From: DATDRQ01 sp035291645
GTDB taxonomy: Bacteria; Chloroflexota; Anaerolineae; Anaerolineales; UBA4823
Length of the DNA stretch: 12,693 nucleotides
Assembly (NCBI GenBank): GCA_035291645.1
Contig: DATDRQ010000210.1
Coordinates: 1-12,693, forward strand
Direction: 5' to 3'
Shown: positions 7,199 to 12,693 of the stretch, one piece after another
How the letters are laid out: every line of letters starts with the position of its first letter
Numbering within the stretch: the first letter of the stretch is position 1
The notes under the pieces: generated by a model
Seen by the model: only the letters and a program-made list of their open reading frames with translations
What the model was told of the DNA's origin: nothing
Database searches by the model: none
Made by a program: the position numbers and the translations under genes

Positions 7199-7420
7199 GC
7201 TCGGGCAGCGCTGTACCAGCCACTAGGCGACCAGGCCTCCGTAGGATCCTCTGACGACATGCGCACGCTGGATACCAACGGTCTCCAGAAGGCCGGCAAG
7301 ACCTTCCACCAATTGCTCAATGGACATCACCACGAACGGATAAGAGGGGCAGATCACCCGGAAAGACTCTGCCTTAATCATCCTCCACTCAGTCCTTCCC
7401 CCAAACGCTGCTGGTAACAC
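7199..7420 (-). pseudogene. Decayed alpha/beta-hydrolase fragment
   Basis: From a GTG at 7420 the minus strand reads LPAAFGGRTEWRMI, then ESFRVICPSYP, then an IEQLVEGLAGLLETVGIQRAHVVRGSYGGLVA-like run (split here by description only). This matches the order of an alpha/beta hydrolase from the oxyanion-hole loop to the nucleophile elbow. A TAG at 7223-7225 then interrupts it. Read through, the frame continues WLVQRCPS, which fits the family's usual Q-x-L-V-x-R-x-P after the elbow, so the TAG probably replaced CAG. The elbow's first Gly is Arg (R-G-S-Y-G), several residues are missing before the FRVI strand, and both the start and the catalytic Asp/His half are absent. I read it as a gene remnant of about 70 codons, now serving as the leader of the flavoprotein gene. 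Confidence 0.65.
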
Positions 7421-7433
7421 ACACCAAATCCAG

Positions 7434-7442
7434 AGTATAACA
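7434..7442 (-). promoter_or_regulatory. Possible extended -10 promoter upstream of the flavoprotein operon
   Basis: The minus strand has TGT-TATACT: an extended -10 (TGn) with a 5-of-6 match to TATAAT at 7439-7434. No good -35 is seen 17 bp upstream. It could drive the flavoprotein-phosphatase-STAS operon through a leader of about 250 nt that includes the hydrolase remnant. Confidence 0.35.
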
Positions 7443-7510
7443 CTCCTTATTGAACGTGGGGCTGCCGGAGAGTAGATTCCAGGAAAGAAATCGGCGTGGT
7501 TAAATAAGAC

Positions 7511-7547
7511 GCCGAGGGACCGGAGGCAGTAGAACCGGTCCCTCGGC
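7511..7547 (-). terminator. Strong rho-independent-like terminator for the Ig-domain gene
   Basis: GCCGAGGGACCGG (7511-7523) and CCGGTCCCTCGGC (7535-7547) form a perfect 13-bp stem with an 11-nt loop, 15 nt past the stop of the minus-strand Ig-domain gene. On that strand the stem is followed by GTCTTATTT, a broken but T-rich tract. It isolates that gene from the flavoprotein operon. The rest of 7421-7562 shows no gene. Confidence 0.85.
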
Positions 7548-7562
7548 AGGAACTAACCGGCA

Positions 7563-8756
7563 TCAGTCGATGATGCGCGGGACCATCCAGAAGGCGTTGT
7601 CGTCGTCGGCGTCGCCGTTCGCCCGCACGACCAGGATGAACTGGACGTCCTCGCCTTCGAATTCGCTCAAGTCGATGTCCACCTTGGTAAACAGGTCGTC
7701 GAACACCTCGCGGGTCTCGAACAAAGTGCGCTCCTCGCCATTCCCGACGCGATACCTGAGTTGGAAGATGACGTCGCAGTCCGGAGATTCGGACAGGCAG
7801 CCTACTACGGCAGAAAAGCGCTGGTCCTCGTCGATCTCGATCGGCGGATACTCGCCGCGGATGTAACCATCATCGTCGTCGTCCGGGACAGTCCAAAGAG
7901 CCGGTTCGTTTTCCAGCCGGTTGATCTCGATCTCCGGATTGTCCACCAGGATCACGAAACCATCGTCGTTACCTTTGTCGCCCGGACAGTCCAACCTGCC
8001 CTCCTGGCTGCTCCAGCGGGCTGCGCAGTAGTTGACGGCGAAGTCGTACGGATATTCCCCGGAATCGGCCACGCTGATCTCCACCCAGAAGGCATCCTCC
8101 TGATCGGCGCCGATGCCGAATTCAGCCCCGCCCGGCGTGCTGAGCTGCCAGTAGCCGCGATACCTGCCCGGCCGATCGGGCGCTTCCAACTCGACGGAGA
8201 TATCTACCGTCTCTCCCGGGTCGACGGTTTCGTCGATCATGCTGGCCTTGGGCCCATCCATCTGCTCCCCGCCGGCAAACACCAGCAAGTAGTCGCGCGA
8301 CCAGGTGCAGCTGCCGATGTTCTTCAGCCTCCAGGTCTTTACGAAGGAGGTGCCGGGTGTGAAGACGGTGCCATCCTTTACGGTCACGTCCTCGATATAC
8401 TTTGCCCAGTTGCAGGGGATCGGCGTCGGGGTAGCCGTCGGCGGGACCGGGGTCGGTGGAAGCGAAGTCGCCGAAGGAGGCGGGGGATTGGTAGAAGTGC
8501 TGGAGGGAACGGCGGTTGCCGAAGCAGGCATCCCGGTCCCCGTGGGGGTGGCGGTTGTGGCAGCCCCCTGGGTCAGCTGGGCTGCCACCGTCTCGGCGGC
8601 CTGGGTATACAGGGCTTCGGGGCCAGGCGAGGCCGGCTGGCCAAAGTACACGGGATACAGGAAATAGAACCCGGCGCAGGCCACAGCCAGGCACAGGACG
8701 AGCAGCGCAGCTGCAACGCCGATGCCGATCAGGATTCGAGTGCGATTCTCGTCCAT
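7563..8756 (-). CDS. Membrane-anchored extracellular protein with NBR1-type Ig-like domain
   Basis: This 397-residue protein has a short charged N-terminus and one hydrophobic helix (about 9-33) that acts as an uncleaved anchor or signal. A Pro/Thr/Ser linker (about 40-114) with PTPVPPTATPTP-style repeats follows. The folded domain at 115-228 begins with PCNWAKYIEDVTVKDGTVF and contains FVKTWRLKNIGSCTWS and RYRGYWQLSTPGG. This is the pattern of the Ig-like domain named after human NBR1, common in Chloroflexota surface proteins; Cys115 and Cys150 may pair. Residues 232-397 are a second beta-rich, very acidic part with Asp-rich turns (291-296, 382-386) that could bind calcium, plus Cys pairs 244/257 and 320/327. 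It probably acts outside the cell in adhesion or envelope structure; the ligand is unknown. AAAGGAG precedes the ATG, and a strong terminator follows. Confidence 0.85.
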   Translation of the reverse strand: MDENRTRILIGIGVAAALLVLCLAVACAGFYFLYPVYFGQPASPGPEALYTQAAETVAAQLTQGAATTATPTGTGMPASATAVPSSTSTNPPPPSATSLPPTPVPPTATPTPIPCNWAKYIEDVTVKDGTVFTPGTSFVKTWRLKNIGSCTWSRDYLLVFAGGEQMDGPKASMIDETVDPGETVDISVELEAPDRPGRYRGYWQLSTPGGAEFGIGADQEDAFWVEISVADSGEYPYDFAVNYCAARWSSQEGRLDCPGDKGNDDGFVILVDNPEIEINRLENEPALWTVPDDDDDGYIRGEYPPIEIDEDQRFSAVVGCLSESPDCDVIFQLRYRVGNGEERTLFETREVFDDLFTKVDIDLSEFEGEDVQFILVVRANGDADDDNAFWMVPRIID

Positions 8757-8963
8757 AGGAATAGTGCTCCTTTAGAAAACAACGAACTAAAATTTTCTCT
8801 TCTATGACGCTGAACACCGGCCGGTTTGTTCCCTGAGGCGCGCCGAATTCTAGATTTTCGTTTCCATCCCATTTATATTACACAATATTAACAAAGGCAA
8901 ACCAGGGAAACCAGTAAAATTAGACCATTCGTTTTGATGGGTGCAAAAAGGATGGAGAGGAAC
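8757..8963. promoter_or_regulatory. AT-rich divergent intergenic region with a dyad
   Basis: This gap separates the minus-strand Ig-domain gene from the plus-strand SDR gene. It holds an imperfect dyad, GAACA-CCGGCCGG-TT-TGTTC (8812-8831), which could be an operator. A TATATT at 8874-8879 could serve as a plus-strand -10, but no clear -35 matches it. The SDR ribosome site GGAGAGG lies at the 3' end. The promoters themselves are not convincing. Confidence 0.35.
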
Positions 8964-9812
8964 ATGCAGGGCAAAGTCGTGCTGGTTACGGGGGCTACCG
9001 CCGGCATCGGCCTGGTCACCGCCCGTGAGCTGGCCAGGCTGGGCGCGACGGTGGTGGGTGTGGGGCGCGATGCAGACAAGAGCGCGGCGGTCGCCGGGCA
9101 GGTGCGCCAGGCGAGCGGCAATCCCCGGGTCGAGTACTTGCTGGCAGACCTGTCCTCTCGAGAACAGGTGCGGCGCCTGGCGCAGGATTTCGGCAGCAGG
9201 TACGACCATCTGGACGTGCTGGTGAACAACGCCGGGGGTATCTTCAATAAACGCTCAGAGAGCATCGACGGGATCGAAATGACCTTCGCCCTCAACCACC
9301 TGGGCTACCTCCTGCTGACCAACCTGCTGCTGGATCTGCTCCTCGAGGGCGCTCCCTCCCGCATCGTCAACGTCTCCTCGGAGGCGCAACGCAATGGGCA
9401 GATCGATTTCGCTGACCTGCAGGGGGTGCAGCGCTACTTCGGCTGGCGGGCGTACGCCCAGTCCAAGCTGGCCAATGTCTTGTTCACCTACGAGCTGGCG
9501 CGCCGGCTGGAGGGCAGCGAAGTGACCGCCAACGCCCTGCACCCCGGCTTCGTGGCGACCAGCTTCGGACACAACAACAAGGACCTGTTCGGCAGGGGCA
9601 TCCGGCTGGCCCAGCGCATCGCCGCCCGTACACCGGAGCACGGCGCGCGGACCAGCCTTTATCTGGCGACCTCGCCTGAGGTGGAGGGGGTCGGCGGCAA
9701 GTACTTCGTGGACGAGAAGCCGGCGCCTTCCTCACCGGTATCGTACGACGAATCGGTCGCCCGGCGGCTGTGGGAGATCAGCGCAGCCATGACCGGGCTT
9801 GAAGATGCCTGA
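8964..9812 (+). CDS. Classical short-chain dehydrogenase/reductase (retinol-dehydrogenase-like)
   Basis: This 282-residue enzyme has the full SDR set: TGATAGIG (9-16) for cofactor binding, Asp62 in the ADLSS adenine-pocket strand, NNAG (88-91), Asn111, the Ser138-Ser139 region in VNVSS, and the catalytic Tyr164-x3-Lys168 in YAQSK. The long C-terminal part with LHPGFVATSFG resembles the retinol-dehydrogenase/WW-domain-oxidoreductase-like subgroup, which reduces or oxidises carbonyls on lipids or other hydrophobic molecules with NADP(H). Arg35 after the second beta strand hints at NADP. I chose the ATG at 8964 (MQGKVVLVTG), with GGAG 6 nt upstream, over a TTG at 8934 and an ATG at 8952 that have no well-spaced ribosome site. 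It faces the epimerase gene, with 64 nt between the stops. The substrate is unknown. Confidence 0.9.
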   Translation: MQGKVVLVTGATAGIGLVTARELARLGATVVGVGRDADKSAAVAGQVRQASGNPRVEYLLADLSSREQVRRLAQDFGSRYDHLDVLVNNAGGIFNKRSESIDGIEMTFALNHLGYLLLTNLLLDLLLEGAPSRIVNVSSEAQRNGQIDFADLQGVQRYFGWRAYAQSKLANVLFTYELARRLEGSEVTANALHPGFVATSFGHNNKDLFGRGIRLAQRIAARTPEHGARTSLYLATSPEVEGVGGKYFVDEKPAPSSPVSYDESVARRLWEISAAMTGLEDA

Positions 9813-9833
9813 CGCAGGAGTAGTTCCCCGTAG

Positions 9834-9869
9834 GGCGGCTTTCCGTGCAAACGAAGTATGCCAGCCGCC
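9834..9869. terminator. Hairpin between convergent SDR and epimerase genes
   Basis: GGCGGCT (9834-9840) and AGCCGCC (9863-9869) form a 7-bp GC stem with a 22-nt loop in the gap between two convergent genes. Neither side has a T-run, so it is a weak bidirectional terminator candidate. Confidence 0.4.
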
Positions 9870-9876
9870 GAAAACA

Positions 9877-10938
9877 TCAATCCAACTGCACCGAGCAGCC
9901 CAACCCGGAAGCTTCGGAGGCGATCAGCCAGCCATCCTTAAGCTGAAAGCCGCCGGTGGAGGGGTCATCGACCAGGTCGAGGAAACCGTCCAGGTCGGCG
10001 TAGCGCACGTTGGGGCTGCTCAGGGCGAAGCTCAGACCGGCGGCGATCAGCAAGGCCGGTTCGATCAGGCAGCCGACCATAGTCGCCAGATGGGCCGCCC
10101 GGGCGATGGCATCCACCTGCCCGGCGCAGCGCAGCCCGCCGCAGGCCACTTTGACGCTGACTCCGTCGACGGCGTGCTGGGTTGCCAGCTCCAGCACGGA
10201 GGCCGGCCCGGCCGCGCTCTGATCCGCCAGGACCGGCACCGGGCTGTGCTGTTTCACCTGGCGCAGCCCCGCCAGGTCGTCCGGCGTAGTGGGCTGTTCG
10301 AGCATCTCGATCACCCCTTCCAGGGCGCGGGCTACGTCGATTGCCGCCTGGACGGTGTAACCGCCGTCGGCATCCAGGCGCAGGATGTGGTTAGGCAAAG
10401 CCCGTTGGATGGCCTGCACCCGGCGCACGTCCTCCTCTGGGTCGAGGCCGCCCTTTACTTTGAGCATGCGAAAGCCGAGCCGGGCGCGCCGCATCGCCAG
10501 GACGACGCTCTCTTCTACTGATGCCAGAGGGATCGTTGCCGAGGTCTGGATGCGGTTGCGGAAGCCGCCCAGCAGCCGGTAGAGCGGCAGCCCGGCAGCC
10601 AGCCCCAGCAGGTCGTGGAAGGCCAGGTCGAAGGCGCACAACGCGCAGGGGGCTTCCTTAGTCAGCGGGGCGAGCTCTTCCAGCGAATATTCCAGGTTGG
10701 TGGGATGTAAATCGGGGACTTTGGCGGCGCATTCCCGGCAGGCATGCACCACCGCTTCCGAGGAACTGCCGGTCAGGTGCTCCTGGGCGACGGTGCAGCC
10801 CCAGGCGCTCTGCCCGTTAGACAGCTCCAGGCGCACGAAGACCGCCGTGACGCGGTCGATCGGGGGCAGGTGCGCCATGCGAACCGGCTGCCGCAGCTTC
10901 AGTTCGGCGGGGATAACTTCTGCCTTCGTGATCTGCAT
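9877..10938 (-). CDS. Enolase-superfamily enzyme, muconate-lactonizing subgroup, dipeptide-epimerase-like
   Basis: This 353-residue protein has the N-terminal alpha+beta cap (about 1-125) and a (beta/alpha)-barrel with the catalytic set of the muconate lactonizing enzyme subgroup. Lys160 and Lys162 form the KxK motif; metal ligands are Asp189, Glu214 and Asp239; Lys263 sits on the opposite face. The last barrel strands hold Glu293 and a DLDG motif (Asp315-x-Asp317), which in L-Ala-D/L-Glu and other dipeptide epimerases contacts the substrate amino group. That favours dipeptide epimerisation, for example in murein peptide recycling, over o-succinylbenzoate synthase or cycloisomerase. The Glu that usually follows the third metal Asp (ADES) is Gln240 here, so specificity may differ. 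GGAGG precedes the ATG, and a sigma70-like promoter lies just upstream, behind the DinB-like gene. Confidence 0.87.
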   Translation of the reverse strand: MQITKAEVIPAELKLRQPVRMAHLPPIDRVTAVFVRLELSNGQSAWGCTVAQEHLTGSSSEAVVHACRECAAKVPDLHPTNLEYSLEELAPLTKEAPCALCAFDLAFHDLLGLAAGLPLYRLLGGFRNRIQTSATIPLASVEESVVLAMRRARLGFRMLKVKGGLDPEEDVRRVQAIQRALPNHILRLDADGGYTVQAAIDVARALEGVIEMLEQPTTPDDLAGLRQVKQHSPVPVLADQSAAGPASVLELATQHAVDGVSVKVACGGLRCAGQVDAIARAAHLATMVGCLIEPALLIAAGLSFALSSPNVRYADLDGFLDLVDDPSTGGFQLKDGWLIASEASGLGCSVQLD

Positions 10939-10965
10939 CGGGACGCCTCCGGTAGGTTTTCTTCG

Positions 10966-10993
10966 ATTATATCCTAACCTTTGGAGGATACAA
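10966..10993 (-). promoter_or_regulatory. Sigma70-like promoter for the epimerase gene
   Basis: On the minus strand a perfect TATAAT (10971-10966) sits 16 bp from a weaker TTGTAT (10993-10988), about 30 nt before the epimerase ATG and just past the stop of the DinB-like gene. A small GAGGA/TCCTC hairpin (10984-11000) overlaps the -35 region. The epimerase is therefore probably transcribed separately. Confidence 0.6.
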
Positions 10994-10998
10994 TCTCC

Positions 10999-11298
10999 TC
11001 AAGCGCGCTGACGCAGGAAGGCGATGAAATCCAGGTCGCCGGGTGAATAGCCATATTGGCTCAGCAACACCGCCGCCTCGCCGCGGAACTGGGTGCCGTG
11101 GTTGACGACGTGGACCAGGACCTGCCGCCAGACCCACTCGGCGGCGAAGACGTGCACCAGCGTCCCGCGCAGGCTGCCGTGGCTGAGCGGGGCGGGAGCG
11201 GTGTACTGCAGCAGGCCGGCTTCTTTGGCTGCCTTTAATAGCCGGGCATTGGCCCAATCGTTATAGGCGAAGAGCAGCTGTATCTCGCTTTTCTGCAC
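10999..11298 (-). CDS. DinB-family protein with internal deletion
   Basis: This is only 99 residues where the DinB/YfiT-like four-helix family is usually about 150-170. The N-terminal half is normal: a SEIQLLFAYNDWANARLL helix, then PLSHGSLRGTLVHVFAAEWVWR with metal ligand His49. The end is also normal: VLVHVVNHGTQ...EAAVLLSQYGYSPGDLDFIAFLR. They are joined directly at Arg58-Gln59, so about 60 residues covering the middle helices are missing, in frame. In addition the HxxxH pair near the end reads His67-GTQ-Phe71, so the third metal ligand is lost. Intact relatives are metal-dependent thiol-S-transferase-like proteins, for instance with bacillithiol or mycothiol. Here activity is doubtful: a decaying gene or a reduced protein. 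The start is GTG with GAGG nearby, 28 nt after the SDR stop. Confidence 0.8.
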   Translation of the reverse strand: MQKSEIQLLFAYNDWANARLLKAAKEAGLLQYTAPAPLSHGSLRGTLVHVFAAEWVWRQVLVHVVNHGTQFRGEAAVLLSQYGYSPGDLDFIAFLRQRA

Positions 11299-11326
11299 CG
11301 GACCTCGCAGTTTTCCCCACTTGGGG

Positions 11327-12268
11327 CTATTTCACAGGATGCTGGCGGTACCAATCCAGGGTAGCAGTGAGCGCTTCACGCAGCGGGGTGCCTTTCATTC
11401 CAAACGTCCGCTCGAACTTGGTCGAATCCACGACGAAGGGCTTCTCGAACTCGTACGCCATCTCGAGCATCTCGCGCGCCTCGGGGATGAACAGCCCGCC
11501 GATGCGCAGCATCGTTTTGCCCAGGCTGCTCACCCTGGGCGGCTGCCCGGCCAGCTGGCAGGCCAGCTCGATGAACCGGCGGGTGCTGACCGTCTCCGGA
11601 TTGGGGACGTGCCAGGCCTGGCCTAACGCCTCCGGGCGCTCGCCCAGCACCGCCATGGCTTTGCCGAAATCCTCGATGTAGGTGTAGGTGTGCGGCAGGT
11701 CGACGTTCCCGTAGCCCTGGCCCCCCTTGCCCGCCAGGATGGCCGGGAACAGGCGCTCGCCGGTTACCGAGCCGAGCGCTTCCGGCCCAAAGAAATCCGA
11801 AGCGCGCCCGATCGCCACCGGCAGCCTGCCTGAGCGGTGCGCCTCCAGGGCGGCTTCGGCCATCTGCGCCCGGGTACGGCCTTTCTTTCCCGCCGCCCGG
11901 AAGGGCAGGTCCTCGGTAATCGGCTTGCCGTCCGTATCGCCGTACATGTACAGGTTCTCGCCGATCACCAGCCGGGCGCCGCTGCCCGCTACCCCTTCGA
12001 TGATGGCCGCCTGCAGGGGCGGGAACTTCTCTTCCCACTCGGTGTACTCTGGCTGGGCGCACTGGTAGACGGTGGCTGCCCCCTGGACCAGCCGGCGCAC
12101 GCTGGCCGGGTCGTAGGCCTCCCCGGCGGCTACCTCCACCCCCGCCGGGACGTCCGCCTGCCCGCTGCGGTTAACCAGGCGCACCGGCCTGCCCCGGGCG
12201 ACCAGCGCCCGCATGACCGCCTTGCCCAGTGGCCCTGTGCCGAAGATGACGTGCAGATCATTATCCAT
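11327..12268 (-). CDS. Atypical extended SDR (NAD-dependent epimerase/dehydratase-like)
   Basis: This 313-residue protein starts with the Rossmann glycine motif FGTGPLG (9-15) and follows the extended SDR plan, with a C-terminal substrate domain (about 165-310). The usual Tyr-x3-Lys is not present: around the expected site the chain reads NLYMYGDTDG (105-114), and the KGRTRAQMAE helix (129-138) has Arg in place of the catalytic Lys. This subgroup occurs in many Gram-positive bacteria and Chloroflexota and may act as an NAD(P)-binding reductase or have lost redox chemistry; the substrate is unknown. AAGGAG lies 7 nt before the ATG. A good sigma70 promoter lies about 130 nt upstream. The DinB-like gene follows on the same strand after 28 nt, a pairing that suggests co-transcription. 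Confidence 0.88.
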   Translation of the reverse strand: MDNDLHVIFGTGPLGKAVMRALVARGRPVRLVNRSGQADVPAGVEVAAGEAYDPASVRRLVQGAATVYQCAQPEYTEWEEKFPPLQAAIIEGVAGSGARLVIGENLYMYGDTDGKPITEDLPFRAAGKKGRTRAQMAEAALEAHRSGRLPVAIGRASDFFGPEALGSVTGERLFPAILAGKGGQGYGNVDLPHTYTYIEDFGKAMAVLGERPEALGQAWHVPNPETVSTRRFIELACQLAGQPPRVSSLGKTMLRIGGLFIPEAREMLEMAYEFEKPFVVDSTKFERTFGMKGTPLREALTATLDWYRQHPVK

Positions 12269-12397
12269 CTGTTTTCTCCTTGAAGCATCGATGCAGAATC
12301 ACACACCGTGTTCGGTCACGACAGAGTTTCCCTGTGAAGCCCGCCGCGGCTTAGCCCAACGACCTGTCCCCGCTCCGGATCATGGCTCTTAGGGCAA

Positions 12398-12426
12398 ATG
12401 ATAACCGCTTTACGAAAATTCTTCAA
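12398..12426 (-). promoter_or_regulatory. Sigma70 promoter for the SDR-DinB pair
   Basis: On the minus strand TTGAAG (12426-12421) and TATCAT (12403-12398) are separated by exactly 17 bp: 4 of 6 and 5 of 6 matches to the consensus. Transcription would start near 12391, giving a leader of about 120 nt before the SDR ATG. Confidence 0.65.
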
Positions 12427-12466
12427 TCGTGGTGTAGGGGCACTATGGCTTTCTCAAGATTGTAGG

Positions 12467-12562
12467 ATGTTGCTGCGAGGAGGCGGTCTTTGCCGACGAA
12501 GCTGCCCCGGCATAGCAGGGGATTGCTTCACCCCGCAAAAAGCGCCGGGCTCGCAATGACAT
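12467..12562. repeat. Degraded palindromic intergenic repeat (MITE-like)
   Basis: The outer arms ATGTTGCTGCGAG (12467-12479) and CTCGCAATGACAT (12550-12562) are inverted copies with three transitions. The inner arms GAAGCTGCCCC (12498-12508) and GGGGATTGCTTC (12518-12529) are also mirrored. The whole fits a widespread bacterial intergenic palindrome whose ends read TGTCATTGCGAG...CTCGCAATGACA with GAAGCAATC inside. This copy is about 96 bp and eroded on the left side. It has no coding capacity. Confidence 0.65.
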
Positions 12563-12578
12563 GCCTATTGAATCCTAA

Positions 12579-12607
12579 TTGTCAAGGAAACATGAGAACG
12601 CCATAAA
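12579..12607 (+). promoter_or_regulatory. Weak promoter-like pair facing out of the window
   Basis: TTGTCA (12579-12584) and CATAAA (12602-12607) are 17 bp apart on the plus strand, 5 of 6 and 4 of 6 matches. If real it would serve a gene beyond the right edge; none starts before 12693. Confidence 0.25.
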
Positions 12608-12693
12608 TCCCTTCTCTTTCGGTTTATCGGATTACTTCAGATACTGTCTCTATGTTGGCTGCAGGTAGGCGAAATCGCTGAGGAAGAGATAGG

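Larger units (their letters stand above)
12269..12693. other. Non-coding stretch with leader, promoter and palindromic repeat
   Basis: No supported gene lies in these 425 bases. The first about 125 nt are the untranslated leader of the minus-strand SDR gene. It contains small hairpins (AAGCC/GGCTT near 12338-12353; ACAG/CTGT near 12323-12337) but no riboswitch that I recognise. A minus-strand promoter lies at 12398-12426 and a degraded palindromic repeat at 12467-12562. The last 130 nt hold only a weak plus-strand promoter-like pair. Confidence 0.6.

Noticed and set aside
7174..7320. 49-residue N-terminal extension of the flavoprotein from a TTG
   Set aside because: No ribosome site at 7320, it precedes the FAD motif by too far, and it is an off-frame reading of the hydrolase remnant.
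7761..8807. 348-codon plus-strand frame over the Ig-domain gene
   Set aside because: Antisense shadow with Arg/Gly-rich low-complexity sequence; the minus strand has a signal anchor, linker, Ig domain, Shine-Dalgarno and terminator.
8934..8963. Ten extra residues on the plus-strand SDR from a TTG at 8934
   Set aside because: Two ATGs follow; only the one at 8964 has a well-spaced GGAG and gives the normal SDR N-terminus.
9799..10521. 240-codon plus-strand frame overlapping the SDR end and epimerase
   Set aside because: Shadow of the epimerase gene with no domain; the real genes are convergent.
12381..12464. Small plus-strand ORF of 27 codons starting at ATG 12381
   Set aside because: No Shine-Dalgarno, no recognisable product, and it overlaps the minus-strand promoter.
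12550..12585. Minus-strand TTGACA near 12584-12579 as a second SDR promoter
   Set aside because: A perfect -35 but no good -10 at 16-18 bp; the nearest falls inside the palindromic repeat, and a better complete promoter exists at 12398-12426.

Overview
The window is about 60% GC and looks like chromosomal DNA from a Chloroflexota bacterium, most probably of the Anaerolineae type. This is inferred from protein style alone: a membrane-anchored protein with a Pro/Thr linker and an NBR1-type Ig-like domain, an integral-membrane SpoIIE-type phosphatase with the 'INRTLVYG' module, and an SDR/DinB pair typical of these genomes. There is no rRNA, tRNA, CRISPR array, transposase or phage gene. The genes are packed in short co-directional runs.

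Layout. (1) 1-2549, plus strand: the 3' end of a TPR protein, an SbcD/Mre11-type nuclease with no SbcC beside it, a HAD phosphatase (TTG start, strong Shine-Dalgarno) and an unrecognised 132-residue protein that begins at the base after the HAD stop. (2) 7173-2594, minus strand: a pyridine-nucleotide-disulfide flavoprotein overlaps by 4 nt (ATGA) an 891-residue membrane PDZ-like/GAF/PP2C (SpoIIE-type) phosphatase. A STAS anti-anti-sigma protein follows 42 nt later. This is a partner-switching signalling operon without a local anti-sigma kinase, led by a redox enzyme. (3) 7174-7562: a decayed alpha/beta-hydrolase remnant, a possible extended -10 promoter and a strong terminator. (4) 8756-7563, minus strand: the NBR1-type Ig-domain surface protein. 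(5) 8964-9812, plus strand: a classical SDR, divergent from the Ig-domain gene. (6) 12268-9877, minus strand: an atypical extended SDR, a DinB-family protein missing its middle and one metal ligand, and, behind its own promoter, an enolase-superfamily enzyme of the dipeptide-epimerase type. (7) 12269-12693: non-coding, with a good sigma70 promoter for the SDR gene, a long leader, and a degraded palindromic intergenic repeat.

The most coherent unit is the flavoprotein-phosphatase-STAS operon. The phosphatase would dephosphorylate the STAS protein at Ser61, with input from the membrane, PDZ-like and GAF regions, and the coupled flavoprotein suggests a redox or metabolic link. Signs of decay or recent change are the hydrolase remnant, the shortened DinB gene, a 15-bp tandem repeat at the phosphatase C-terminus, and the eroded palindromic repeat. 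I see no clearly new defence or mobile system.
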